A stretch of 64,000 nucleotides of DNA from positions 8,223,561 through 8,287,560 of the forward strand of contig NC_088775.1 in the NCBI RefSeq assembly GCF_954871325.1, in the 5' to 3' direction. The notes below the pieces were generated by a model. It was not told where the DNA came from and ran no database searches. It saw only the letters and a program-made list of their open reading frames with translations. Source of the DNA: Gordionus sp. m RMFG-2023 (Eukaryota > Nematomorpha > Gordioida > Chordodea > Parachordodidae). A program made the position numbers and the translations under genes. Of the stretch, positions 1 through 10,602 are shown one piece after another. Position 1 is the stretch's first letter. Each line of letters begins with the position of its first letter.

Positions 1-296
1 GAAGCTCCATTTTAATAATTGATGGTATTTCATATATGGTAAATGATTTGCCTACATGGTTTCTCATCCAATTGTCAATGCTGTTATTATAAAAATTTTT
101 AAATAGTCCAAAGACTGATTTATCTAGTGGTTGTAACTTGTGGGAGCAGTGTGGTGGTAGGGTGAGTAGGATTATTCCATTGTTTCTGCAAAAATCTATT
201 GATCTTAGTGAGCAATGTGAACAATGATTTTCTAATATTAATAAATTTTTATTTGTTTTGGGTGCTTTTGTTAGTTTGCAAAAATGAGTTAAAAAT
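1..296 (-). pseudogene. pogo/Tigger-like DDE transposase fragment
   Basis: Read on the minus strand, this stretch is open up to the window edge and encodes the middle of a DDE_1 transposase. In order I see LLILENHCSHCSL, then RSIDFCRNNGIILLTLPPHC, SHKLQPLDKSVFGLFKNFYN and finally NWMRNHVGKSFTIYEIPSI. This order (LDNHxSH, then LLTxPPHxSHxxQPLD, then the GxPxTIYDIP-like tail) is characteristic of animal pogo/Tigger and jerky-type transposases, which cut and paste Tc1/mariner-superfamily elements. The second catalytic aspartate, normally LDNH, is glutamate here (LENH). The reading frame is closed just upstream at about 297, where a T-run suggests a one-base slip: the preceding DWPKSYIHIENF-like sequence (about 300-345) lies in another frame. 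Family assignment is fairly secure; an active gene is unlikely. Confidence 0.75.
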
Positions 297-761
297 TTTC
301 AATATGAATGTATGATTTTGGCCAGTCAATGCCTGGCCAGACAATACTCACCTGTCTATTATTAATAAGCGCCTCTATATGTCTATTAAATAAAACTTTT
401 AAAGTCTTATTTTTTGTGTGAATAATGCTAAATGCCTAAGGATAATATTTATATAAAATATTAGTAATCTAAATTAGTAATTTTTTCACCAAACAAAAAA
501 ATGTGTAACGTGATTTTTCCAGAAAGAGGTACCAAAAACAGTTTTTATAAAATATTTTTATATTGGATTGCTCTATTCAATAAATGAACTTAGGTAAGGT
601 AAATATCATAAATATAGACATTTTGACTAATTTTGAGAGAAATCGGTCCAATAGAAAAAAAGTTAAAGGGAGGTGGCCAGTCTTCAAACATGGCCATTTA
701 TGGCACTTCTCCCCTACTTATCTCCTACATAATTTTTATTCTAAGTATTTTATAATTTTAG
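297..761. other. Gap between pogo fragment and hAT gene
   Basis: The first 50 bases probably continue the minus-strand pogo-like gene in a shifted frame. The rest is AT-rich with one G+C-richer patch (650-705) in which I recognise nothing. A BED-finger exon of the hAT gene would be expected here, but I could not find its cysteines. No hAT left terminus is visible. Confidence 0.3.
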
Positions 762-3019
762 ACTGTGCACACTTCAAATTATAAAGAGATTGAAAAATAT
801 CTCAAAAGTTTTGGGGTAATGGAAGAAGATAAACCCACTTCCAAATCAAATTTAATACAAACAAAATTAACCAATATGGATTCATCAACACCTGGTGTAT
901 CCCAAAAATTGGCTGATAAAGTCATTATTAACTTTATAATTGATACAGTTCAACCATTATCCTTGGTGGATAATAATTCTTTTATAAAGATGATAAACAC
1001 TTTTTCTCCACGGACCAAGATATTTTGTAGGCAGACACTGATGGCAAGAATTTTGGAGAGCTTTAAGGAAATGAAAGAATCTTTGATATTAAATCTATCA
1101 GATGTCTCCTACGTCTGTACAACGGCAGATTGCTGGACTCACAATAGAAGGTGAAAATGTTTATTTTCTGATTTAAAATATGTCATATTTTTAGAGCTTA
1201 TTTAGGAGTAACTGCACATTGGATTGATCCTAAAAATCTTAAACGAAAATCTGTAGCTTTAGTTCTAAAGAGAATAATTGGCTGTCAGACTTATGACATT
1301 CTAGCCAATATTATTGCAGAAATCCATAGGTCTTACAAAATTCAAAACAAGGTTTGTAAGATGATTACGGATAATGGGTCTAATTTCCTGAAGGCCTTCA
1401 GGTTTTGAATTTATTATAATTTTTTTATAATATGATATAAATAATATAGAATATTTGGGGAAGATAATAATAATAACAATACTAGTAATATTCCTGACAA
1501 AAATATTGAAGATGGAGAAGAAGAAGATGATGAAATGGAGTTTGAGATAATTGATGTTCATGACATCCTTGGTTTTAAATTATTTTATATTTAATTTTTC
1601 ACAAATATAAAATAAAATTTATAATATTAGGATCTTCAATAAGGTCTTCTATGTTACCTAGCCATCATCGTTGTTCCTGCCACAACCTAAATTTAATTGC
1701 GACAGTGGATGCTGAAGAAGCATTATTAAATGAGGATTTTAAAAGAGTATCAAGATCTACATTTTCTAAATGCCAAGCTCTTTGGAATAAACAAAATAAG
1801 TCATCAAAGACGTCTGATATTTTCAAAAAAAAATTAGGACGTTATTTATTGACACCAAACACTACAAGATGGAATAGTGTTTACAATGCTATGAAACTTT
1901 TAGCATTGTTTCTAGATGAGAAAAAAATGAAAATGAATTATATATTGGATCAAATGGGAATACAGTATTTTAATGTGGAGGAGCATACTTTTATTAAAGA
2001 ATATACTGAAGTATTTTTAATTAATAAATAATATTATATAATATTTAACCATTTAAATTTTTTAAGTTATGCAATATGTTGCTGCCTCACTTAAAATCTT
2101 AGAAGGGCAAGATAATATGAGCATGGGATATTATGTGCCCACACTGAGTATATTAATTACCAAGCTCAAAAGAATCAATAATCTAAAATTTTGCCAACCA
2201 CTGGTAGAGTCTATGCTAAAAGGCATTGAGAAAAGGTCAAAACTTTATTTTTATTTACTATTATACAATTATATAAAATGAATGATTTATTGTTTGATTA
2301 GCCATAATTTAAATTGGCTTAATTTACAACACAATCTATAATATTAATATATAGTAATTATTAATTAATATAAAATTCAAAATTAATATATTATTAATTA
2401 CCTTGTGTATAATAATTATATTTTTAAAATTTTTATTTACCATAATTTATTGCTATTTTAATATTTTTTTTATAAATGAATCTAAATCTCAGATAAATTT
2501 AAATTTTAAAAATTAAAATGGTATTCTTCTTTTTTTTATAATAAATACAATCGCTTTATATAAATTAGATTTCCAGATCTGTATGATGATGATAATGTAA
2601 TAGCTGCTATCGTTCATCCTAGTTTCAAGTTAAATTGGCCATACATTAATTTGACTGAATCTAAAGGGCAACTTGATAGGCTGATGGTAACGTTAAAAAA
2701 TGGCATGCCTAACCACGATAACGATACTATAGCAAGATCGAAACCGCAGCCTTCCATAGACGATTTTTTTGAAATAAATAATAATAATAATATTGAACCT
2801 CTATATGCTTTTTTTAAATCTAAAAATTCTAATTTAAATATTTTTGATGATTTTTTTCATATAAAAAGTTTGTTTATTAAATTTAATACTGCGTTGCCCT
2901 CAAGTGCTAGTGCTGAACGATTATTTAGTATGGCAAAGCTTATACTTTCTGATCGTCGCTCTAGACTTGGGGATGACAGTACTGAAATGTTATTATTATT
3001 AAAGTGCAATAATAAATAA
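762..3019 (+). CDS. hAT-superfamily transposase, six exons
   Basis: The gene encodes a cut-and-paste transposase of roughly 570 residues. Exons read from the sequence are 762-1150, 1195-1401, 1450-1571, 1631-2010, 2067-2235 and 2569-3019. The first three introns and the last have GT-AG ends and phases that match across the joins. Diagnostic parts in order are CTTADCWTHN (first catalytic Asp), MITDNGSNF (second Asp), an acidic NNNNN/EEED linker, LPSHHRCSCHNLNLIAT, then the hAT dimerisation end FNTALPSSASAERLFSMAKL followed by SDRRSRLGDDSTEMLLLLK. Introns of 44, 48, 59, about 56 and 333 bp are unusually short apart from the last. The fourth intron (about 2011-2066) joins one base out of frame, so this copy is probably dead. 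The first exon follows an AG at 760-761; the true start, normally with a BED zinc finger, is missing or further upstream. Confidence 0.85.
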
Positions 3020-3169
3020 ATTATATATATATGTAACAAATTATAGTCATGTTTTTATATCAATATTTTATTTGTGGAAATAAAGTTACGTAAAAAAAAA
3101 TATTTTAAAAAAAATCAAAGTAGCGTAAAAAGTAGCTTTAGCTAGTTTTTTTTAAAAGTAGAAAGTAGC

Positions 3170-3319
3170 TAATAGCGCGCTACACATTTGAAAACGATAG
3201 CGGTAGCGATAGCGCGCTACTTTTTTTATAAAATAGCAGTAGCGATAGCGCGCTACTTTTTTTATAAAATAGCGGTAGCGATAGCGTGCTACTTTTAAAA
3301 GTAGCGTTTAACAACACTG
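3170..3319 (+). repeat. hAT 3' subterminal repeats and right terminus
   Basis: A 36-bp unit starting GTAGCGATAGCG occurs three times (near 3203, 3239 and 3275). Each unit holds the near-palindrome AGCGCGCT between AT-rich spacers. The block ends in GTTTAACAACACTG at 3319, a typical hAT terminus (CAGTGTTGTTAAAC when read inwards). Arrays of this kind near hAT ends bind the transposase. The block lies 150 bp downstream of the hAT stop codon, so it is probably the right end of the same element. The matching left end is not in view. Confidence 0.6.
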
Positions 3320-3471
3320 CAAACGGATCGGGCCGATACACATTTTATAATAGTTTGATTATATAAATTATTAAATTGATTTTTTGTAAACTATATAAGC
3401 ATGAAAATATATTGCATTTTTAGTAAAATAATTTTTTAAATAAATAAAATAAAAGTATTAAAACACTTTCT

Positions 3472-3649
3472 TAATATTGTCCTTCTCCCTGCTAACCTTA
3501 GCACATTATGCAAGCCTAAAAATTTTGCACATAGCTGGCAGAAATGCTTGGACATCTATTTGCCAAATTTTACATAATATTATTTTAGCTAAAATCTTAA
3601 TAGGACCCTTTTGAAAAATCAACCCAAATCTGGTTTTTAAACAATACTA
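3472..3649. mobile_element. hAT-type MITE, degenerate copy
   Basis: About 180 bp resembling the better copy at 45136-45354. It has CAAGCCTAAAAATTTTGCAC, a CTTGGACATCTATTTGCC block, TTAGCTAAAATCTTAATAGG, and a right end TTTAAACAATACTA. The left terminus is too decayed to fix, and no clear target duplication is visible. Confidence 0.55.
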
Positions 3650-4885
3650 GATGCCACATTATTCAAAAATATAATTAGGAATAAATTAAAATCTATAGGG
3701 AATTATTTGAGTATATAAATTCCTTCTCTGAAATATGCTAAATTGTGTCCATAACTAATTAATTGTATATGCCATTCTTCATTTGTATTGTTTGTAAGAA
3801 AATTACCAATTTAACTAAAGATAATATGGAGAAAAAATTAAATTCCTATCAAAATCATTTTTCAGTAACTACGATATAATATATGTTATGCTTTAGTGGT
3901 ATTCCCTGGAAAAAATTTAAATCCTAATATAAAATTATTCAAGAATATCTAAGTAGTATTTATTGCTGATATTATTTGGTGCAAATTTTATTAGAGGGAA
4001 TTATTCCAAGATATTTAAATAATTTATAGGAAATCATATTCAAAATTATGTAATCATTATCTTTATAAATTTTTAGAAGTATATAAATTCTAAGATAAAT
4101 TTAATGAAGCTATTAAATATTTTGGATCATAATAATTAACCATTTTTATAAAATATGAATTTTAGCATAAATAATTATATGAAATATTATTTTAAAAAAT
4201 CATACCATTTAAAAAAAAATTAGAAATAAGCATCTTTTATATATGAAACCTGCCTAAATTTTTATCTATTATGTGGAATAAAAATTTATCAACTAGTTTA
4301 TTAATCATATGGTGATCTATTAAACTCATAGGCAAAAGATGCTAAGAGACAAAGGAGGGGGCTACCAGAAATAAATTTTGGTGTAAACATTCATAGTGGC
4401 CATAATTTTTATCTAAGAAATGAGAAAATCAATTATTTCCATTGATTTATTCACTAAAGGTAATATGCTGAAATTAAAATAGAATATTAGTTAAAATATA
4501 AATTATTAATAAAACATTCTAAATTATATTCACCATATTTTAATTTATTAAATATTAAAATAACTAAATCCTAAATATGAAGATATGAAATTATATCAAT
4601 AAATTTTACATGTAGAATATCTTAAATCATGAATAAATGCAATGATGATGTAAAGTAAACCTGAATATTTTCGAAAACTTTAAGTGGTTTTGTCAGTCAA
4701 TAATCGTCAAAAACACATGCAAAGTATTAAAGTTTAAAAGTACATTGATTTTTTCTATAATTTATATAATTAAAAAAATTTATTTAACATTTAATATTTT
4801 TGATAAAATTTAATTTATGTTATTTATAATTGTTATATAAAGAGATTTATAGGCTTAAGAATATAATAATTGTCTTAAGAGTTAA
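3650..4885. other. AT-rich spacer, nothing recognised
   Basis: No open frame of interest, no repeat with ends and no motif that I can assign. There is one small G-rich patch (4353-4362). Confidence 0.5.
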
Positions 4886-4888
4886 CTA

Positions 4889-5095
4889 ACGCCGTGCGGA
4901 GACTCTTGGCGGCCCAGGGGAAAAAATAATTTTGCTGCCCCTTAAAAAATATAATTTACCTTGGCTTAATTGATAAATTTTCGAAAGGAGAACTAAGGCT
5001 GCTTTCATAGTGGAGACGGTTTTGATTTGACGTCAAAACATCTGATTTGACGGCGTCCGACAAGGCTTTCATAGTGAATTTTTTATAACGATTCG
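4889..5095. mobile_element. GC-rich DNA-transposon ends, unpaired
   Basis: Two GC-rich pieces stand out from the AT background. One is GCCGTGCGGAGACTCTTGGC (4891-4910) with GGCCCAGGGG just after it. The other is a direct repeat: AAGGCTGCTTTCATAGTG at 4996 and a shorter AAGGCTTTCATAGTG about 70 bp later. The second resembles PIF/Harbinger-type termini, and a PIF transposase lies 2 kb to the right, so it could be that element's left end. I found no inverted partner. Confidence 0.3.
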
Positions 5096-5657
5096 ACAAC
5101 ATTCCTGGCCTACTTTCAAAAACAACTATACTTAGGAAACTCCTTGATCAATATGATATTAACATTATTTTAACATAAGAATCTCTTATTACCAATTATA
5201 TATAAAAAAAAAGAGAAAACAAAACAAAAAAGAGAAAACAAAACAAAAAAAAAAAAAATAAATAAATTACAAATTACAAAAACTAATTCTTCTTCCTCTT
5301 TACTCCTTAATCACCCCCCCCCCTTCCCTTTTTTCTAATACATATTCCTATCTTATCTTTTATAATAAATAAACATTATTTACAATGTGGATCCTGGCTT
5401 ATCCACGAGTGGTACCCGTCATCCCACTCAAATTAAACGGGACCCTGACAGTAGGGTAAATTACTGTCAACTTTGTGGATCCTGGCTTATCCACGAGTGG
5501 TACCTGTCATCCCACTCAAATTAAACATGGCCCAGACAGTAGGGTAAATTTTCTGCCAAACAGTGAATGCAAATTCACTGCACTGGAGACGCCCTCTATG
5601 GGGTGGTGGAGTGCCCACTTAATTGTGGGACTCCCCAGTGTATAATATGATATGATT
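5096..5657 (+). mobile_element. Internally deleted LINE, copy 1
   Basis: This copy begins abruptly inside the start of a LINE endonuclease frame (NIPGLLSKTTILRKLLDQYD, then a stop where the second copy has Gln). It passes through an A-rich stretch and a T/C-rich stretch to a structured 3' region, and ends in the short repeat ATATGATATGAT. It has the same internal junction as copy 2 (5658-7004). The 3' region holds a twice-repeated 88-bp unit and a terminal stem: GGAGTGCCCAC pairs with GTGGGACTCC. The short-repeat tail and truncated 5' end are typical of LINE insertion. Reverse transcriptase is absent. Confidence 0.65.
5387..5562 (+). repeat. 88-bp tandem hairpin repeat in LINE 3' region
   Basis: Two units of 88 bp start at 5387 and 5475. 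Each has a GTGGAT...ATCCAC stem and then a GAGTGG...CCACTC stem, followed by a GGGACCC/AGGGT pair. The same pair of units occurs at 6730-6905 in the second copy, so the duplication predates the spread of these elements. Confidence 0.75.
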
Positions 5658-6436
5658 TTGAAGAAAAGACTTTTTTCGTCTGCGGGAAAATGGCTGATGT
5701 TAAATCGCCACCTCCAAGAAATAATGATATCTATCAATTCTACAAATACTTCTATCACTCACAATTTCATTTTCAAGCACACTAAATTCCTTAAATATTT
5801 ACTTTGCGAATACTTACATTTTTTATGACATGAAAAGCCTGACTTCTACTCTTCTGAATCAAAACTAGTAAATTCTTTCAAATGCATGGAAGATGGGGAG
5901 AGTAATGAGACTCTTTTTCAATTGCTGAGGATTATACATAATATATCTGTCAAGTTATTACTTTTATTCATTAATTTTTTTATTTTTTCTAGATTCAAAG
6001 TAATAAATTCTCTTCTTTATTTACTAATTTATCTCAATCAATTCATCATAACTTAATTCTTTCTTATCTTCTCCAATTCTTTACCTAAGCTACTATAAAG
6101 TTTAGCAAGTACCATTATAAATCATTTATTTATCTTTTATTTCAATTATTTATTTCCTTTAACAATTTATTTTTTCTATATATTAATCTTATTAACTTAA
6201 TTTAAACAAAATAATATAAATCAACATTTAATATAATTACAACTTCTTTCTTAAACAAAATTTAACTTTAATCCTCTCTTAAAACTCAATTTCATGGATA
6301 TTTTCTTATTTATCATTTCTCTTGTCTGCTTTTTGCTTTTTCAATTTTCCAAGTATCGTCTGCTTATTTTTTCCCCATTATTTTTTTCTATTTCAAAATT
6401 CAAATTTATCTTACAATTTACTTTAAAATTTATATT

Positions 6437-6580
6437 ATGTCAATTTTCAAAAATCTAACAATCTACTCCTACAACATTCCTGGCCTACTTTCAAAAACAA
6501 CTATACTTAGGAAACTCTTTGATCAATATGATATTAACATTATTTTAACACAAGAATCTCTTATTACCAATAATATTTAA
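6437..6580 (+). CDS. N-terminus of LINE ORF2 (APE endonuclease)
   Basis: Forty-seven codons from ATG to TAA. The protein begins MSIFKNLTIYSYNIPGLLSK and continues TTILRKLFDQYDINIILTQE. This matches the first two strands of the exonuclease-endonuclease-phosphatase fold of LINE ORF2 proteins (IxSxNIxGLxSK, then DIxxLxQE). The QE glutamate is the metal-binding residue of the family. The frame then runs into an A-rich stretch and stops, because the rest of the endonuclease and the reverse transcriptase are missing. Copy 1 retains the same segment without the first codons. The product, if made, could not act as a nuclease. Confidence 0.7.
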   Translation: MSIFKNLTIYSYNIPGLLSKTTILRKLFDQYDINIILTQESLITNNI

Positions 6581-6729
6581 AAAAAAAAAGAGAAAACAAA
6601 ACAAAAAAAATAAATAAATAAATTACAAATACTAATTCTTCTTCCTCTTTACTCCTTAATCATCCCCCCCCTTTTTTCTAATACATATTCCTATCTTATC
6701 TTTTTTAATAAATAAACATTATTTACAAT

Positions 6730-6905
6730 GTGGATCCTGGCTTATCCACGAGTGGTACCCGTCATCCCACTCAAATTAAACGGGACCCTGTCAGTAGGGT
6801 AAATTACTGTCAATTTTGTGGATCCTGGCTTATCCACGAGTGGTACCCGTCATCCCACTCAAATTAAATGGGACCCAGACAGTATGGTAAATTTTCTGCC
6901 AAACG
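6730..6905 (+). repeat. 88-bp tandem hairpin repeat, second LINE copy
   Basis: Same two-unit structure as at 5387-5562, starting at 6730 and 6818, with a few substitutions. The stems are preserved in both units. Confidence 0.7.
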
Positions 6906-7092
6906 GTGAATGCAAATTCACTGCACTGGAGACGCCCTCTATGGGGTGGTGGAGTGCCCACTTAATTGTGGGATGTCTCCCCAGTGTATAATATGATATG
7001 ATATATTTTTTAAAATGAACCAATATTCCTTAGTTAAATTATATAATATTATATTATATATGTACTCTTATTCAATAAAGAAAAAAATATAG

Positions 7093-8555
7093 TTAATTCG
7101 AAAAGAAGGAAGGAGGGAGCATATTTTACTGCCAAAATTACTAAAAGATGACCTCAAGTTTTATAATTACATACGTATGGAAAAAATGAGTATATTTTTA
7201 TACATAGTATTTTCACTTTAAGAAACGTTTTATTACATACTAGATCTTATTAAAAATAAAATTGCAAAAAAGAAAACTAATTTTATCAAGAATCTTATTA
7301 CACCTGATGAAAAATTGATGATTACACTGAGGTAAATTTTTTAGTTTTTTTTATTCTTATAAATATATATATAAATTTATTAAAATTAGCTTACCGTATA
7401 TTAAAATAATTTAATATTGAGATCTAACCCTTATATTTATATTAATATAGGTTGAAAAACTTATTAATTATTATTTTTATCAGGCACATTATATCTTATT
7501 ACTAATTTTTATAATTTAAAATACATTTTTACAATTTCTTACTGCATATCTAGATATCTTGCAACTGGGGATTCATATGTCTCCATGTCTTATAATTATA
7601 AATTAGGAGTATTAACTATTAAGCAAATAATAGGAGATACAATCAAGGCTTTATGGGATATTTTGCAACCTATCCATATGATGGTACCTACATTAGAGAT
7701 GTTTGAGGAAGTAGCTCAAGGCTTTGAGGAGATGTGGAACTTCCCAAACTGTATAGGTGATAGATATATTTATTTTTACTATATTAAAATTTTAATATTT
7801 TACTAGGGCCCATTGATGTGAAGCATTGTAAGACAAATAAGCCTCCGCACACAGGAACACAGTTTTTCAATTACAAGCATGGATTTTCAATAATCCTTCA
7901 AGCATTGGTGGATTTTAATGGCAAATTTATGGTTATAGATGTTGGCAGTTATGGAAGCCAAAGTGATGGAGGAGTCTTTGCAAACTCACTTCTATCAAAA
8001 AGAATTGAAAATAGTGAGCTCCCAATTCCACGCCCTAAGCTTTTACCTATTTCAAATATAGTGGTGCCTCATGTTTTTTTAGGAGATGGAGCATATCCTC
8101 TGAAAAGATATTTGAAGCCATATATTAAAAATAATAATGATGATTCTAAAATATTTAACTACCGCCTATCCTGGGCAAGAAGGATAGTGGAGTGTAGTTT
8201 TGGGGTTTTAACCTCAAAGTGGAGAATTTTATTAATTGAAGACATCATTAAAGCAACTTGTATTTTACATAATATAATATTAACTAAAGAAAATTTAAAT
8301 ATAATAAGTTTTGATCCTGTTGGTTCAAATTATTCTTTATGGAACCAACAGAGTATTAAAAATAGTTCTGATCAAAATAAAAATATAAGAAATTTATTTA
8401 GCAATTATTTTAATAATATAGACATTTTGCCCTGGCAAACTAATATTTTAAATAAATATTTATTTTATCAATATTTTAAATTTATATGTATTAAATTTCT
8501 TTATATTTTTTGGTATATATTTTCTTTTTATAAAAATACGAGAACTTGTTCATAA
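7093..8555 (+). CDS. PIF/Harbinger transposase, three exons
   Basis: This is the DDE transposase of a PIF/Harbinger element. Exon 1 (open from 7093, start not seen) reads RREHILLPKLLKDDLKFYNY then IRM, and after one in-frame TAA near 7210 continues TFYYILDLIKNKI to ITPDEKLMITL at 7331. The intron is 7332-7553. Exon 2 (7554-7756) begins RYLATGDSYVSMSYNYKLGV and ends NFPNCIG; a 50-bp intron (7757-7806) follows. Exon 3 carries PIDVKHCKTNKPPHTGTQFF, DVGSYGSQSDGGVF, PHVFLGDGAYPLKRYLKPY and RRIVECSFGVLTSKWRILL. The DDE residues are D of IDVKH, D of SDGGVF and E of RIVECSFG, all present. Intron phases agree at both joins. The TAA could be avoided only by a very small extra intron, so it is probably a real break. 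The N-terminus may have been lost at the LINE just upstream. Confidence 0.85.
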
Positions 8556-8991
8556 AATAATTATTTTATACCAATTTCCCATGTTTTTGTTTAATAAATT
8601 CTTAAAAAATTTTTTTACATGTAAATAAATATTGTCTGCTATTGTATTAAATTTAAATACTTTGTGAATGGATAATAAGATTTATTAGAAATTGATACTG
8701 AGGTCTGTATTACTACTGATTTTTTAATGTGACATTTTTTTAAAGTAGCTTATATAAGAAAAGGATCCTGAGTGTAAATATCTTGCCTACTTGTAAGCCT
8801 TGACTAATCAAATTTATTTTTATCAGTCCTTTCCCGATATTGTACTTAAAATGATATAATTATAGGTCAGGCTAAGTTTAAAAAGCACAAAGCAAATATT
8901 TATTATTTTGTAATAAAAAATTTATAATATGTTTAACAATTATAATATATTTATTTAAAAATAAAAATATTAAAAAATATATAATTTATTT
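8556..8991. other. AT-rich 3' flank of PIF gene
   Basis: No gene seen. It separates two convergent PIF-related frames and may contain their 3' ends. Confidence 0.4.
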
Positions 8992-9241
8992 TTAATTGAC
9001 TTTTATATAAAAAAAAATCATTTGAATAATGTTCATTTTCACTTTATCTTTGTGATCCTGTGGTAAAGATGACAATTCTTCATCTATAAATTTAGCAAAG
9101 GAGGATTTTCCTTTTTTTCAATTTTGAAATATCTTTTTCTATATATATTTTTTCATCTGTGGTGATATTATACAGCGGAGTGGAATTTGATATGGTTATG
9201 TTGGATATTTGTGTTCTAGGTGTTAGGGTTATTATAATCAT
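8992..9241 (-). pseudogene. PIF/Harbinger second ORF, C-terminal part
   Basis: On the minus strand an open stretch reads TLTPRTQISNITISNSTPLY then NITTDEKIYIEKDISKLKK. After a slip in an A-run (about 9111-9118) it continues SSFAKFIDEELSSLPQDHKD and KVKMNIIQMIF to a stop at 8992. The DEELSSLPQDHKDKVKMNI pattern is like the C-terminal BESS-type end of MADF or Myb/SANT-like proteins, which PIF elements encode as their second, DNA-binding ORF. The tail-to-tail position next to the transposase fits that arrangement. The DNA-binding N-terminal domain is not visible, so the assignment rests on the short tail and the neighbour. Confidence 0.5.
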
Positions 9242-10019
9242 TAATATAAAGTGATATATTTGGTCAAGCCTTTAACCTATAAATGCTCCACCCCTCCTTA
9301 CACTCTCATTGCTTTTTAGAAAACGGATTTAAGGTTAAATTATTTATATGATACTTTTCATCGATGAGTCTGAACAGAAAAGAGAATATGTATATATTGG
9401 ACGAGGCTAAAATTTTGCGACTAAGGGTGATCGGCGATGTTACAAAATAGCAGAATTAAGTGCAACCACAAGGCATAAAAAACGCTCCTATTTATTTGTA
9501 ATATTCAAGTTTAAATCTATTTCTAAGATCCTCAGATTTAATCCATTATCATAACCTTGTCCACGGCAATTTTTATGTTATCCCAATTTTTTATATATTG
9601 ATAAAGATGCTTCAAGGCTTGACCAGTACTGGAATTAATTTTTGGTAAGCCAACAAATGCCATGTTTATTTTAACTGAGTTGTTAAGTTCTACATATCGT
9701 ATAACTATAGTTAATTATTCCTGGTGTCATATGTCTAGTTATTTAAAGGTGATAATTAGGAATTTTATATTTAGAAGTTACTGGTAAACTAAAACCATTG
9801 GAATTTTGAAACTTATAGAGACTGATATTAATTATTAATTGATCACTAGAAATAACTATGACAAAGAAAAAGAAAAAGAAACATAAATTGCGAAAGTTAA
9901 TATTAAAATAGTTTGCTAAGATATAATAATTTAAAAATTCGACGAATAAGATTAGAATATAAATTTATTGTTAGAATATAGTTGCTGTAATTAAATTCTT
10001 AATGAAGATTTACGTTTAA
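9242..10019. other. Intergenic, mixed composition
   Basis: No terminus matching the TIR-like repeat at 4996 is found here, so the right end of the PIF element is not defined. A 28-codon plus-strand frame near 9364 (MSLNRKENMYILDEAKILRL) is slightly G+C-richer than its surroundings, but I cannot assign it. Confidence 0.3.
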
Positions 10020-10510
10020 CTTTTATTTTAAGGGCTGCGAGAGATAAAACAGCCTCAAGGATTTGATATGTGAATTTAGTATAATATTAGGTTATAGATT
10101 AACCAAAAATCTTCATAAAGAGAAACGGCTTTCGTCATTATAATATTTATGCCGCAATCGAGCTCAATTAGAGATCGGATTTTTATTTTTTGAATCAAAT
10201 AAGATTTTAAGGCAATTAGGCAACGTTATTCTAATAATAGTAAAAAAATGAGAAATACTAAAGAGAAATGATAAGATTTATTTTAAACTGTTTTAATCGG
10301 TTTTAGAAGAAAATATCATACAGAATGAAGAAATAATTTTTTTTTAAATAATGATAAAAAAAAGAGACTTTTTTTTGATAAAAAAAAAGTAGGAATTCAG
10401 GATGTTTTTAAAAGAAAAATTTTACTGTATATACTGATATATAATTGTGAAATAAAAAGTACGTTTAAACAAGTTGTGCTAGAATTAGAGAATCATAATT
10501 TTGTGTTTTA

Positions 10511-10602
10511 AAATTGATGAGACATAATTATGAGAATCATATTTTCAAATAGAATGAAATTGATGAGACATAATTATGAGAATCATAATTTCAGATAGAA
10601 TA
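10511..10602 (+). repeat. 46-bp tandem repeat
   Basis: Two units starting at 10511 and 10557 share AAATTGATGAGACATAATTA and TGAGAATCAT. Looser copies of the same words occur at about 10487-10500 and 10595-10672. The repeat lies inside the purine-rich fossil. Confidence 0.6.

Larger units (their letters stand above)
5658..7004 (+). mobile_element. Internally deleted LINE, copy 2 with 5' part
   Basis: It starts where copy 1 ends, so the two are head to tail. A 780-bp leader includes a short frame from an ATG near 5692 (MADVKSPPPRNNDIYQFYKY), possibly the remnant of ORF1, then pyrimidine-rich DNA. The endonuclease frame opens at 6437, and the element then jumps to the same 3' region as copy 1, ending in ATATGATATGAT near 7004. 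The 88-bp hairpin units lie at 6730-6905. Assignment to a LINE with an APE-type endonuclease is good; the clade is not determined. Confidence 0.6.

Noticed and set aside
765-767. Start of the hAT protein at 765
   Set aside because: The codon there is GTG, not ATG; the exon is better begun after the AG at 760-761.
5516-5758. Minus-strand 80-codon frame
   Set aside because: Antisense to the structured LINE 3' region and the junction between the two LINE copies.
9361-9390. Hammerhead-like GATGAGTCTGAACAGAAA
   Set aside because: It lacks the CUGAUGA core in the right register and the closing stems.
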